Part shown: in pieces, positions 9,102 to 19,285 of the stretch | Layout of the letters: every line of letters starts with the position of its first letter | How positions within the stretch are numbered: the first letter of the stretch is position 1 | DNA from: Opitutales bacterium | GTDB taxonomy: Bacteria; Verrucomicrobiota; Verrucomicrobiia; Opitutales; JABSRG01 | Assembly: GCA_013215165.1 (NCBI GenBank) | Contig: JABSRG010000017.1 | Span: forward strand, 1 to 53,001 | DNA length: 53,001 nucleotides | Direction: 5' to 3' | Notes under the pieces: model-generated | What the model saw: only the letters and a program-made list of their open reading frames with translations | What the model was told of the DNA's origin: nothing | The model's database searches: none | Made by a program: the position numbers and the translations under genes

Positions 9102-12100
9102 CTAAAAGAGGCTCCCGACTTGAATGACTCTACTCACCCCAGAAGGCTTATTTTTGCGGAGTGACGGTTCTTTCTCCTCGGCTTTATCGGCGCGGTAAGG
9201 CTCTCCGTTGCGATAAGTCTTTCGGAAGCCGATGGGGTCACTGAGACCGTCACGTCCTTGTTCTGCGAATGCGTAGAATATAAAGCCCTGCACGGTGCGC
9301 TCAGGGAGCATATTTGAAAAATCCTGGGCGAGGTTTAGGTTCCCGCGCGCGGTGTTACATCCCCAAAGATTAATCGATGCCGTCGGGCTTAAGGTTTCGG
9401 CGAGGAGGGCTGTGATATCGGTAGATTGCTCCGCGGTCTTTAGCATGATGGCATCGCGTGCCGAGGTAAGGTAGCCCCCCGTTAGCGTGATAACATTGGC
9501 CCCCTTCGTCCTCTCAGACGCGCCGTGGCCAGAAATATTCATTTGAGTCACCGCGTCACCAGCATCGGATATCTTCATGAGGTCGTTGAGGAATCGTCCT
9601 GCATTTTTGGACTGATACTTAATGCCACCGGCAGTGACTAATGTGTAGTGCCCATTCGAGGAATAAAATTCCTCATGGCCGCCCTGCGCGCTGACTATCT
9701 CGTCACGTGGAAAATCCCATAAATTCCTCTTAAAGGGTTGGATTTGGAATTCGGTTTTTTCATCTTCTTTGAGTTGGTCATTTTCCTCGGCCCCTATGTT
9801 AAACACTTCTAATTCTTTGTTCAACTGGCTCAAAAAATTTGTCCAAGAATTCCCGTCTTCAGTATATTCTGGATTAGGAGGGGTTCTATAATTACTAGGC
9901 ACTCTGCTATCTGGACTCGCGCTGTTTTTGTTGCTAGAGAACGGAGCCGTCTTCTTTTCCCGAAACACGTTCACAGACACTACCGGCACATGAAATGAGC
10001 TTACAGGTGGGTAAACGTTGGGACTCAGGGATTGTTCCTGGATCGTGGCCACAGCATTTTCCACTGCTTGCGATATCGTGAGGTCTCCCAGCTCATATAC
10101 GATTACGTAATTATCCGCAGTAAGTCCGGACAGCTCCAAGGGGTAGGTGCCGGGTTCAGTCGCGGTGAGGGCAGTGCCTCCGAGAATGAGGTTGCCGCCG
10201 ATGACGTCTTGGGAGTCTCCAGCTACCAAGCCATTTATGCTAAAATCGAGGGTAGTGACATCAAGGGGTTCTCCATCAAATGCTTTCGTCTGGTCTTCCA
10301 CGACAATTGTCAGAGGAGCCGGATCGATGATAAAATCGCCGGATATTAAGGCGGTTGCATAGTTGGTGAGACTGAAGTTCGGCCCACTTCCCGATACGCC
10401 TTGAGGTTGAATTTCAAATTCGTATACACCGACACCTTGCCCGGTGGATGTTTCATAGCCATTCGTAGTTGCTAGGAAGACACCATCAATCATGTCGTCA
10501 TTGACCAGCCCGGTCACGGTGAATGCGGACAAGTCCAGCTCCATTACGGATCCATAGGTTTTGCGCTGATCGCTTGCTGTGATGACTATTCGGCGCGGGT
10601 CGATGTAGAGATCTCCTGATTCGTAGGTGATGGCGTAGTTATTGGGGTCGAAGGTGCCTCCGGTTGCGGTAGATGCGGTGATCTCATCTTCATAAGTCCC
10701 TCTGAATTCTGTGGTCGAGGCAGCGTAGCCATTCACGCTGGTGAGGGTGACGGCGCCTATAGACTCACCATTGACTAATCCATTGGATGAGAAAGCGCTT
10801 GTGCCCAGGTCGAGCACATCGCCGTAGACTTTGAACTGATCTTCGGCTGTGATAGTCAGCGCGCGGGGATCGATCGTCAGATCGCCGTCCTCATAAGTGA
10901 AATTATAATTAGCTCTCCTAAAATCAGAACCGCTCTCTGTGAAACCATTGATCACGATTTCGTTCTCATAAAGCCCTGCTCCCTGAGTGGCGGAGGTTGC
11001 ATATCCATTACGATTCGCGAGAAGAACGGACTCAATAGCGTCGCCGTTTTTCAATCCGGTAGCAGAAAAATTCGAGGTGGAGACACCCAAATCCAGAGTC
11101 TCTCCGTAATTTTTGGTCTGATCGCTGGCGGTGATAAGCACAGTCGCTGGATCAATCGATAGATGACCTGGCACGAAGCTAAGCGTGTAGTTTTCCTCGT
11201 CGATGTCTCCATTTATACCGACTATGTTGATTTCGTTTGGATAAAAACGTGCGTCAGCGGTGATTGACTGCAAAAGACCATTTTCGCTTTCCAAAGAGAC
11301 AGAATCGATGGCGTCACCGGGAGCAAGCCCCTCAGCTGAGAATGCGGTAGACACCGCTTCAGCAGGAGCGACGCTCTCGCCATATGTTTTTGTCGTAAGG
11401 CCTAAGGTGAGTGTGAGTGCGCGCGGATCAATCGTCAGATCTCCGGCGGCATACGTGATGGCGTAGTTGCTGGCATTGAAGGTGCCGCCAGTGGCTGCGC
11501 TGGGGACGATATCGTCTGTGTAGGAGTTGGCTCCTGAAGTAGTCGAGCCGGCGTGTGAGCCGCTGCTGGTGAGCGTAACCGAACCGATCGTTTCTGAACC
11601 TATCAGGCCGGATGAAGTAAATGCCGACGTTCCGAGATTTAAGGTGTCCCCATAGGTCTTGCTCTGATCGCTAGCCGTGACGGTGAGAGCTGCGGGGTCG
11701 ATGGTCAGGGTGCCGTCGACGTATTCGATGATGACCCCATGTTGGTCCATTTGACCTGCAGCCGAAAGGGTGAGTCCGCTTGGGGTGATTGTGTAGTCTC
11801 CCGCATCCGTTGCTGTCGTGGCCGCACCAGAGAGTGAAACTGTGCCGGTAATTGTGCCTGGGCGCGGGCTGGTCACTTCCGTAGCTGTGAAACCTGAAGC
11901 CATGGTGCCGTCGTAGGTCTGGGACAGATCGTCCGCGACCACGAAATAAGGGGTGAGGAATCCGCGCAGTAGGGGATCGGTGACTCCGTCATAGATCACC
12001 CAGGTATTCGTAAAATCGAAATCGCTGAAACTGCTCTGCTGCTGGAAAGCGGTGCCATCTAGGCCTGTGGATGCGTTAAATCCAGAACTGGCGCTGGTCA

Positions 12101-13328
12101 CCTGGCCGGAACTGGTGGTGTTCCAATAAGTGCCATCGAGGAGGCCCGGGGGGTCAAATCCCATAAAGTCGGCCAAGGCACCGAGTAGGCCGCCCACATT
12201 CGTTGTTCCAGAAACTGCCCCGGCAGAGTGGCTAAAGTTGATGCTGCCCAAGCTGAAGCCCACGAGGCCACCGACGTCTCTGATGCCGCTTACACTCCCT
12301 GTGGCGTAGCTGTTATCTATAACGCCGTCATTCGAACCGGCGAGACCGCCTATACCGCCATCAAAGCCTTCGCCGGAACTTTGGTCTCCGGTGGTTGCCG
12401 TAACTGTTGCGGCCGAATAACTACTTGAGATGGCTCCAGAGTTGTAGCCGACTAAACCGCCAATCCCGCCGACTGGGTCGTCATTGGTCCCGACGTTCAA
12501 GCCCACGCCCGCGGCGTCACTGCCCGTCACTGTGCCTGTAGAGTAGACATTCGCCACTAAGCCTGCGTTTAATCCGGCTAAAGCGCCAACGCCTTCGAGG
12601 CCAGCCAAGTTTACATTGGTAAGTCCCAAGTTGATAACGACGCCACAGGGACAGATCACACCGAACAGACCTACGCCATTGGCGTTGTCCGTATTTGCGC
12701 GGGTTAAGCCGTCGATTTCGTGGCCCAGTCCATCAAGAATACCGGCGAAACTCGTTGCCGTGCTGATGTCGCCCGCAGCATTTCCGAGGGGCGCCCAGGG
12801 GTCAGTCGTTACCGTGATGTCGTTGCCTAAGACGTAAGCGCCCGCCATGTCTGAGTCGATCGCGAGCAGGCCGGCCTCGTCATTAATAATGGTGTAGGTA
12901 ATCAGGGTGCCGTCAGTTCCGTAGAGCGTGGTGAAACTGGTCCCGGCTGCTAGGCTCACGGGTGCTCGGGCTAAATAGTCTCCCAGAGGCATGGAGGCTA
13001 CGGTCCCACTTTGGCCAAACTCCAATGCGAGTCCCCCGCCGCCCGTTACGGCGATCGGAGCGTTCATTTCAATGAATCGGTCGGCAGTGAGCGTCAGGGT
13101 GTGGGTGTTCCAGCTCAGCTCATCGTTTACAAAAATGTCCCCATTCGTCCCGGAGCCTCCATTGACTGATTCGATCGTCACGTTGTTTGAGCCCAGCTGA
13201 GTCTCCAGGGTCGAGGCTTCAATATCCCCATTCACGCCGATCGTGAAATCCGTTGGGTCGATCAACCATTCTCCTGTCGATCCAGAGGGTGCCGAGGTAG
13301 TGATAACTGCTGACTCAGCGATTCCCAC
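9102..13328 (-). pseudogene. TpsA-type adhesin, C-terminal part: GLUG, MBG repeats and caspase-like end domain (out of frame with N-terminus)
   Basis: 1408 residues continuing the haemagglutinin begun at 14359, after a one-base shift near 13330. It opens with the usual post-TPS stretch (GEWLIDPTDFTIG). GLUG-type repeats follow at ~residues 200-430 (GGLVGYNSG, GGLAGSNDG). From ~460 to ~1110 come about seven MBG repeats of ~90 residues, each with SDQ/EDQ-x-K-x-YG near the start and 'GDLTIDP' at the end. The last ~200 residues hold ISGHG and, further on, NLWGCNTARG, a His/Cys pairing like that of DUF4347/CHAT-type clan CD peptidases. The apparent GTG start at 13328 is only the point where the frame opens. 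It would be a large surface or secreted adhesin if the reading frame were intact. It stops at TAG. Confidence 0.8.
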
Positions 13329-14359
13329 TGGCTTGCGCTGGTTTCGATGAATCCGCCATCGCCGGAGCTGGAGCCACCCCGCGCGCTGATTCCGCCAGAG
13401 ACTACTTTCTGGCTGTCGGGGTTTTCTAAATCTGAAAGCAAGATGACTGAGCCCCCATCGCCGGCGTCGCCGCCATCTGAAGTGATCTCACCCGAATGGA
13501 GGACCGTGCTGCTGGCTACGAGGCGAATCACACCGCCATCGTTGATCACACCAGATGCCGATACTTCTCCTGTATTGACGACCTTTCCGAGGAGGCTGAC
13601 GGCGGACTTTGCTGTGAGCACCGCAAAACCTTCCTCGGCTTCAACAAGGTGTTTGTTTTCGACGAGGGTATCGTAATCGGCCTCGCTGACCTCCACATCG
13701 ATCAGCTGATTTCCTAAAATGTTGAGGGTGACTGCTCCGCCTGCTGCTAGAGCGACGGTGCCTTGCTCGGCGATAATGACGCCCTCGTTGCGGACTTCGG
13801 GGGCGAGCATGGCGATGTAATTTCCGATCAGTTCGCCTTGGTTGATGACCGAGCCTGAATGCGCGTCGCCTTCAAAGAGATACTCCCCGGAGAGGAAAGC
13901 GTCGTCGGTGATCTGCATCGAGCTCGCGACGAGGCCGCCCACATCTACTTGGGCACCATTTCCGAACAACACGCCGTTTGGGTTTAGGAGAAAGACGCTT
14001 CCATTGGCATTGAGGTTTCCGAAGATCTGCGAGGCATCACTGCTCAAGACGCGGTTGAGCGTCGTGGAGCCTGAGTTGGGCTGAGCGAAATTTACGGTCG
14101 ACTGAGCGCCGATGTTGAAGGAATCCCATTGGATGATGCCTTGCTGCGTCGATTGGGTGATGTCCAGTCGGTTGCCACTTTGTGTGATTTGTGCCGTACC
14201 CGATATGATATTGCCGCCCGTTGGCAAGGCATTCGCCGGAAGGTTGCCCCGTGCAGAAGAGATCGCCATGCAGAAAATGAGAGACAGTGCGCGCAGTCGT
14301 GGAGTCCGGGATTTCATGGAATGTCGGGTAAAAGAGGTTGCTGAAGAGCGGTTCATCAT
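13262..14359 (-). pseudogene. TpsA-type haemagglutinin, N-terminal part with TPS secretion domain
   Basis: From the double ATG at 14359/14356 this encodes a signal peptide (RALSLIFCMAISSARG) and the full TPS domain: ITQSGNRLDITQSTQQGIIQWDSFNIG, the NPNGVLFG motif, and 'GGNIISGTAQI' at the start, all hallmarks of filamentous-haemagglutinin N-termini recognised by TpsB POTRA domains. The protein is homologous to the family up to GGFIETSASQ (near 13335) and then runs into unrelated residues, ending at 13262. A -1 shift at CAG-TGG restores SASQ-VGIAESAVITTSAP, as expected for the family, so a one-base deletion (or an error in the sequence) is the likely cause. It starts about 20 bases after the TpsB stop, as is usual for a tpsB-tpsA operon. 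Confidence 0.8.
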
Positions 14360-14378
14360 CGTTTCGCTTTGAGGATTT

Positions 14379-15155
14379 TTAGAATTCAGAGGTAATGCTG
14401 AGCCATCCGCGGAAACTCGGATTGCGGCCGTCAGAATCGTTTCCATTTAGATCTCGCCCCGGATTATTCCCGAGCGGCGTCGCTATCGAAGCGGTAAGGA
14501 TGTAGCCATTGATGGACCCAATAGCAAGAGAGGCCCCAGCTCCGGCCAAAGTATAGCTGTTTTCCTGGTTCGGATTGAAGGCATTCCAATCGGCCCAAGT
14601 TTCGTAATTATTCTCAGTGTAGCCTGCATCGACAAAGACTGAGGCTCTCACTAATCGGTTAATCCGATAAAACAAGTTGGCCGATACGATATGGCCTGAA
14701 TCTCCACCGGCCTCACCCATTGGATAGGCGCGTATATGTTCTGCACCGCCGAGGGAGAAACGCTCGGATGAGTCTAAATTATCGAATGCAAATTGCCCCC
14801 GGCTCGACAGATCGAGATACCACTTGCCGGGAAGCAGTTGGAGTCGCCGCACTGCGTAATTGAGTTTGGAAAAAGACCCGAAAGCATCCCGCGTCACGGC
14901 GTCCTGTAGACGTGCGGTTTCGAGGTTTTGGTCACTGTGACCGGTTAAAAAGGAGAGGCTAAAGTTCGTGATGCCTCCGAGTCCGAGATCATCTTCGTGT
15001 GAGCCGTTTAGAGCGATTTGGCCAACAATCACTTCCCGGTCACTTGTTTGTCCTGCAATAGTGAAATCCTGAAGCGATCTGTAAGTCGCCCGAGCAGATA
15101 TGGAGATGCTTGTATTCTCTTCTAATACCAATGGGTAGGTTCCGTAGAGACTCAT
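14379..15155 (-). pseudogene. TpsB outer-membrane transporter, C-terminal beta-barrel half
   Basis: 258 residues of FhaC/ShlB-type 16-strand barrel, ending in a terminal aromatic strand (WLSITSEF). It includes the conserved LGGAEHIRAYP region, equivalent to the VRGY/F motif of loop L6. It is in the same frame as the upstream part at 15180-16082: only the amber codon at 15180-15182 and eight sense codons (GAEGHAST) separate them, so both are one gene. The internal ATG at 15155 is unlikely to be a real start because it would begin in mid-barrel. If no readthrough occurs, the barrel is never made and the neighbouring TpsA cannot be secreted. Confidence 0.85.
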
Positions 15156-15179
15156 CGTCGAAGCGTGGCCCTCGGCACC

Positions 15180-16082
15180 CTATTCTTTGAGAGATTCTTG
15201 GACGATCTCATAGTCAAGGTGTGAGAAACTTGTGCCGACACGGAGGCCACTATAGCCGATGGGCAGGTTGTAATCGCCGAGTATGAAATGGCTTCCCTCG
15301 GTCAAGGTGCTAAGTAAGACAGCTTCATCAAAAAGACCGAGAGGGTTGAAAACATTGAGACCCAGGATGGCCTGCAACTCACCGGTAGACCTCAGGCCTA
15401 GATTGGTGATGCCTGCGCCGAAGTCGAGCAGGGGGGTATCTCGAGTAGTGACATTGATGTCGACCCCAGCTTCCTCCTCACCGGCACTGAGTGACGCGTC
15501 GAAATCCAGACCCGGTTGACTGCTTAAAATAGAGAGCGCACGTGTGAGCTGGGATAAGTTCATCGGATCGCCTGCTGAGATCTCTTGATCGAAAAATCCC
15601 ATGACGCGTTCTTCTTGAACCCGTTGGCCTTCGTTGTTTACAACGATTTGCCCCAACGAGCCCTCTATGACTTTGATGCGCACCACGCCGTCGATAATAT
15701 CCTGTTCTGGCAGGAGGGCGCGGGCCAAAAAGTCGTTTTCTGCATAGAAGGTAGTTATGATATCTAGCGATTGCAGTGTCGCTAGCGGTATCTCTTGGTT
15801 GGTCAACGGAGCTAAGGCATCGAGGAGTTCGGTTTCCGAGACGAGTGTCACACCCTCTAACACAAACTTGCTGACGAAGATCATTGGACCCGAATCGGTT
15901 GTGGGATCGTTGAGATCTATCTCAAAAGCTTCTTTCTGCTCTGGAACTTGCTCGAACTCGGGCTAAACCGAAGGTTGTTCGCGCAAAATACTGCCCGCAT
16001 CGGGAATATTAGATGCCTGTCCAAGCAGACACAGGGGAATGAGCACCGGCAAATACCGGCTGCAGGCCTTGAAGGAGATCAT
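15180..16082 (-). pseudogene. TpsB transporter, N-terminal part: signal peptide and POTRA domains, with in-frame TAG
   Basis: Reading from the ATG at 16082 gives a signal peptide (YLPVLIPLCLLGQA) and the usual DAGSILREQ helix, then a TAG at 15963-15965. The same frame continues through PEFEQVPEQ, a POTRA_2 domain (FVSKFVLEGVTLVSETEL, LLDALAPLTNQEI), the ShlB POTRA domain (VVRIKVIEGSLGQI) and the first barrel strands. It then meets a second TAG at 15180-15182. The ATG at 15884 inside the POTRA region is an artificial restart. With the C-terminal half (14379-15155) the total would be 567 codons, the normal length for FhaC-like proteins. Both interruptions are TAG; the sequence around them shows no other damage. 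Confidence 0.85.
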
Positions 16083-16241
16083 AATCAAATAAATGCAGCG
16101 ATTTACAGAACCCAGCGATCACTTCGTAGACTGAAGTGTTGTGGGTATAGGGAGGAAACCTTTTCATGTATCTGTCGAAAAAGCTGATGTTTTGCGAGCA
16201 TAAAATCTGCTGAGCATGCTCCTGAATCAGCGCTATTTCGG

Positions 16242-16718
16242 TCAGATTTCCTGCATAAAAACCCCAATAAACTTATCCATGATCAGCACATGTTCGGGTG
16301 AGCTGAGTACGGGGTCTGGGATAAAGCTCCCATTTTCTAATAGCAACGCCACCGTGATTGGATGGTAGCCATTGCATTCAAACAGCCCGCGATATTGTCC
16401 ATCTGTCAAAGCAGAGACATCGAAGACGTTTTTGCCTCGGCGAGCCGGAAAAAATGAAGCTATGGGCTCCGCCTCAATGGGGGCTTCGATAGGGAACAGG
16501 GACACGCGCACGAGGGGGTTGCCCTCATTAAAAGTCATGAAGCGAATGGTGGCTTCGTTATTGAAACGGATGCCCACGTAGAGTTTGCCGGGCTCCTTAG
16601 CCGTAATGATCGGAGCCAAAAATATGAAAGCCGAGCCAACGATGGCAGTGAGTGGTAGAAAAACAAAAAGGACGACCTTCCAACCTGGGGTGCCTGTAGA
16701 TTGAGGAGATTGAGACAT
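16242..16718 (-). CDS. single-pass membrane protein of unknown function (weakly FixH-like)
   Basis: About 158 residues from the ATG at 16718, chosen because it directly precedes a membrane helix (WKVVLFVFLPLTAIVGSAFIFL); in-frame starts further upstream add an unlikely leader. The rest looks like an extracytoplasmic beta-rich domain. It is divergent from the copper-ATPase gene, with about 120 bases between. A small membrane protein beside CcoI suggests a CcoH/FixH-like assembly role, and the stretch ending in 'GQYRGLFECNGYHPI' is vaguely like the FixH domain, but the similarity is too weak to name it. Confidence 0.55.
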   Translation of the reverse strand: MSQSPQSTGTPGWKVVLFVFLPLTAIVGSAFIFLAPIITAKEPGKLYVGIRFNNEATIRFMTFNEGNPLVRVSLFPIEAPIEAEPIASFFPARRGKNVFDVSALTDGQYRGLFECNGYHPITVALLLENGSFIPDPVLSSPEHVLIMDKFIGVFMQEI

Positions 16719-16838
16719 GTGAAATGGGTTGCGAAGCTGAACGGTCAGCTTTCTTTGGTGCATTAATATGTCAGCGAGGTTGCAAGTCAAAGTGGCATGG
16801 CTTCTTCCTGACAGACACATATAGATACAGAGCAAGCG

Positions 16839-18797
16839 ATGGCATCAGAAGGATTAAGTGCGGTGATGGACAGTCAGGTAGAATCTGACTCTGAAGCGGG
16901 TTCCACCTGCTGCCATTCTCGAACGGATACACCTAAATCTGGGGTCGGCGCCCTCATTGCTGGGATACTGATCGGAGGGCAGGGGATGATCTGGGGGCTG
17001 ACCATCAATATTACCCAGCCCCCTCTCTTCTCGACGGCGTATTGGGTTTTGCATGGCATCCTGGCGGGTTCAGCAGTTTTAGTGGCATGTTTGTTAGGGC
17101 GTCCCCTGCTGTTTGCATTAGCCGAGTCGGTTCGCGAGCGTCGGATTGGGATTGAGGCTTTGTTTACACTTACCGCCACCGGTGCTATGGCAGCATCACT
17201 CATTGCTTCGATTACTGGGAAGGGCAGCGTGTATTATGAAGTCGTTGCTATTGTTCTGGCGATTTATTCGCTCGGGAAATTCGTGGGTAGGCGCACACGC
17301 GAGCAAATGCTTAAAGAAGTGGAGCAGGTCGAAACCGACTTTTCGCAGTGTTTTGTTAAGCGTTGTTGTGGTAATCGAATGACGGTGGCCGTGGGTGATC
17401 TGGATGAGACATCGCGAGTCAGTGTGGAAGCTGGCGAGCCGATCACGGTCAGCGGGACGATCTCTGAGGGGTCAGGGGTGTTGCGCACCGCTTTGCTGAC
17501 TGGCGAGAAAAATTGGGTGGATGCAACTGAGGGGGATCGGGTTGAAGCGGGGTATTGGCTCGTTTCTGGTGACATTTCGGTGGTGCCTGATCCCATTCAG
17601 AATGGGCGCATGCTTGATGGTGTATTTGCTTCGCTGAAGGAAGCCCGGAAGCACCCGTCACACATAGAAGCCGAAGCTCATCGATTGGCTGCCTATTTTG
17701 TCCCTTTTGTCATCGGCGTTGCCGTATTCACGGCAGCTTTTTGGCTTTGGCGTGACTCTTGGGTAACGGCACTCTTCAATGCGATGTCGGTGCTCTTGGT
17801 GGCCTGTCCATGCGCATTGGGTTTGGCGACACCCATAGCGGTTTGGCGAGGATTACTCAGCTTGGCATCTCTTGGCGTGGTGTCGCGCGATGCACGCTTG
17901 ATCGATGGGCTCGCTTCTACCCACCGAATCTTCTGGGATAAAACTGGGACCTTGACCGATTTTGATGATCTCGGGATTGATTTGATCCTAGATGAGCAGG
18001 CTCCCATCGACCGATCGACTTTGATTCGTTGGTTAAGTTCGCTTGAAACGCAGTCCGATCATCCGGTCGCCCAAGCTATCGTCCGCAAATTTGGTAAGCC
18101 TGAACAGCCTGTTGTATTTGACCAGGTAACGCTGATCCCTGGTGGAATTTCTGGTAACTTAGCGTCCAAACAACGCTTTGACGTTATTGATGCGACACAG
18201 GTGGGTGATTCAGAGTCGGTAGATTCCAAGCAACTGGCTCTCTTGATCGATGGAAAGCCTGTTGGACGTCTAGTCATGCGTGAGCGTTTGCGGCCCGACG
18301 TGGAGGCCCTGATTCAAGGGCTTGCAGATGATGGTATCGAATCCTCAGTGATAACGGGCGATCCCAGGCCTCAGGTCTCCCTGGCTGAGTCTGGGGTAAC
18401 CATGCAATATGGGATGACGCCTCAACAGAAAGCTGATGAGATAGATCGTTCCGTTCAACGCGGCGAGCGGCCTGTTCTAATCGGGGATGGTATCAACGAC
18501 ACGCCTGCGATGAACGCGGCCATTGCTTCATTGGCGATTGGGTCTGGAACGCATTTAGCGCGGGTGTTCGCTTCAGGAATTATTCAGGACGAATCTCTGC
18601 CAAAGCTTATGAAAGCCATAGAGAATTCGCGTCAAACCCTGGCCTGTATTCGTGGTAACATTCGATTTTCTCTTATCTACAATGTTGTGGGTATGGGTCT
18701 CGCGGCATCTGGAAATCTGCACCCGGTGGTCGCTGCGCTGCTTATGTTAGGTTCTAGTCTTTGGGTGAGTTGGCGTGCCGCAAAGCAGATGTCATAA
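16839..18797 (+). CDS. CcoI/CopA-like P1B-type copper ATPase lacking a heavy-metal-binding domain
   Basis: 652 residues, a P-type ATPase with membrane helices at both ends of the actuator domain. The ion-binding CPCALGLATP is near residue 323, the phosphorylated Asp in DKTGTLTD at ~367, the SDHPVA (HP) motif near 405 and GDGINDTPA at ~549. The CPC motif indicates Cu(I)-type transport. There is no N-terminal HMA domain with CxxC, only a CC pair near residue 23. The actuator loop reads LTGEKNW rather than the usual TGES-x-P, an unusual variant. The position 0.5 kb upstream of an act-cco operon with a ccoS gene suggests it supplies copper for cbb3 oxidase assembly, as CcoI does. Confidence 0.85.
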   Translation: MASEGLSAVMDSQVESDSEAGSTCCHSRTDTPKSGVGALIAGILIGGQGMIWGLTINITQPPLFSTAYWVLHGILAGSAVLVACLLGRPLLFALAESVRERRIGIEALFTLTATGAMAASLIASITGKGSVYYEVVAIVLAIYSLGKFVGRRTREQMLKEVEQVETDFSQCFVKRCCGNRMTVAVGDLDETSRVSVEAGEPITVSGTISEGSGVLRTALLTGEKNWVDATEGDRVEAGYWLVSGDISVVPDPIQNGRMLDGVFASLKEARKHPSHIEAEAHRLAAYFVPFVIGVAVFTAAFWLWRDSWVTALFNAMSVLLVACPCALGLATPIAVWRGLLSLASLGVVSRDARLIDGLASTHRIFWDKTGTLTDFDDLGIDLILDEQAPIDRSTLIRWLSSLETQSDHPVAQAIVRKFGKPEQPVVFDQVTLIPGGISGNLASKQRFDVIDATQVGDSESVDSKQLALLIDGKPVGRLVMRERLRPDVEALIQGLADDGIESSVITGDPRPQVSLAESGVTMQYGMTPQQKADEIDRSVQRGERPVLIGDGINDTPAMNAAIASLAIGSGTHLARVFASGIIQDESLPKLMKAIENSRQTLACIRGNIRFSLIYNVVGMGLAASGNLHPVVAALLMLGSSLWVSWRAAKQMS

Positions 18798-19285
18798 ATG
18801 AGTGAAAGCGATCTATTAATACGTCTGTTTCTGAGAATAAGATTCAACTATTGAGTCTGCGTCTCATTATTTAATGGGCTAAATAAAATTTTTAAGTGTT
18901 TGTAAGTTATGAGTTTGTGAAAATTAAAATCACTTAATCTAAGGTCTAAACTAATTTGTTTTTATTGATACAATGTCTCAATAAAGAAATGTTCCATTTT
19001 TTGAGAAAAATAACCATTGATCTAAGTTTTTTGACGACCTAACAGTCCGTTGAATTTGGCAGCAATGCCGCTAGCTAGCGATTAAATGATCTCACCACTT
19101 ATTTTTCTTACACACAGGCAAGTATCCGCGCTTCGACATCGTCTATTGAAGTGCGAATCCCAACAGCCCCTCGGATATTCTAAACTAACGCGAGATAATG
19201 GGATCTCTATCAAATTTGCTTAAGTAATTCATAAGAGAAACGTGATCTGATTTCTACGACCTAATCGTATTTCATACATAGAGTT
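18798..19285. other. AT-rich intergenic region upstream of the respiratory operon
   Basis: 488 bases without a credible gene, noticeably richer in A/T than its surroundings between 18830 and 19030. It must hold the 3' end of the ATPase transcript and the promoter of the act-cco operon. I see an 8-base perfect inverted repeat at 18961-18985 and a 12-base perfect palindrome, cgctagctagcg, at 19069-19080. No confident -35/-10 pair, FNR box or rho-independent terminator was found. Confidence 0.6.
18961..18985. promoter_or_regulatory. inverted repeat, possible operator
   Basis: tttattga (18961-18968) and its exact reverse complement tcaataaa (18978-18985) are separated by nine bases. The 17-base centre-to-centre spacing suits a dimeric regulator. 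It does not match the FNR consensus TTGAT-N4-ATCAA. It lies about 300 bases before actA, so a link to that operon is only positional. Confidence 0.3.

Noticed and set aside
9102-13328. Open frames on the plus strand opposite the MBG repeats as genes
   Set aside because: They mirror the repetitive coding strand, lack motifs and starts, and recur in step with the repeats.
13318-13335. Programmed -1 frameshift site in TpsA
   Set aside because: No slippery heptamer of the usual form and no clear downstream stimulatory hairpin; a simple one-base deletion or sequence error explains it better.
18961-18985. FNR binding site
   Set aside because: The arms and spacing do not match TTGAT-N4-ATCAA.
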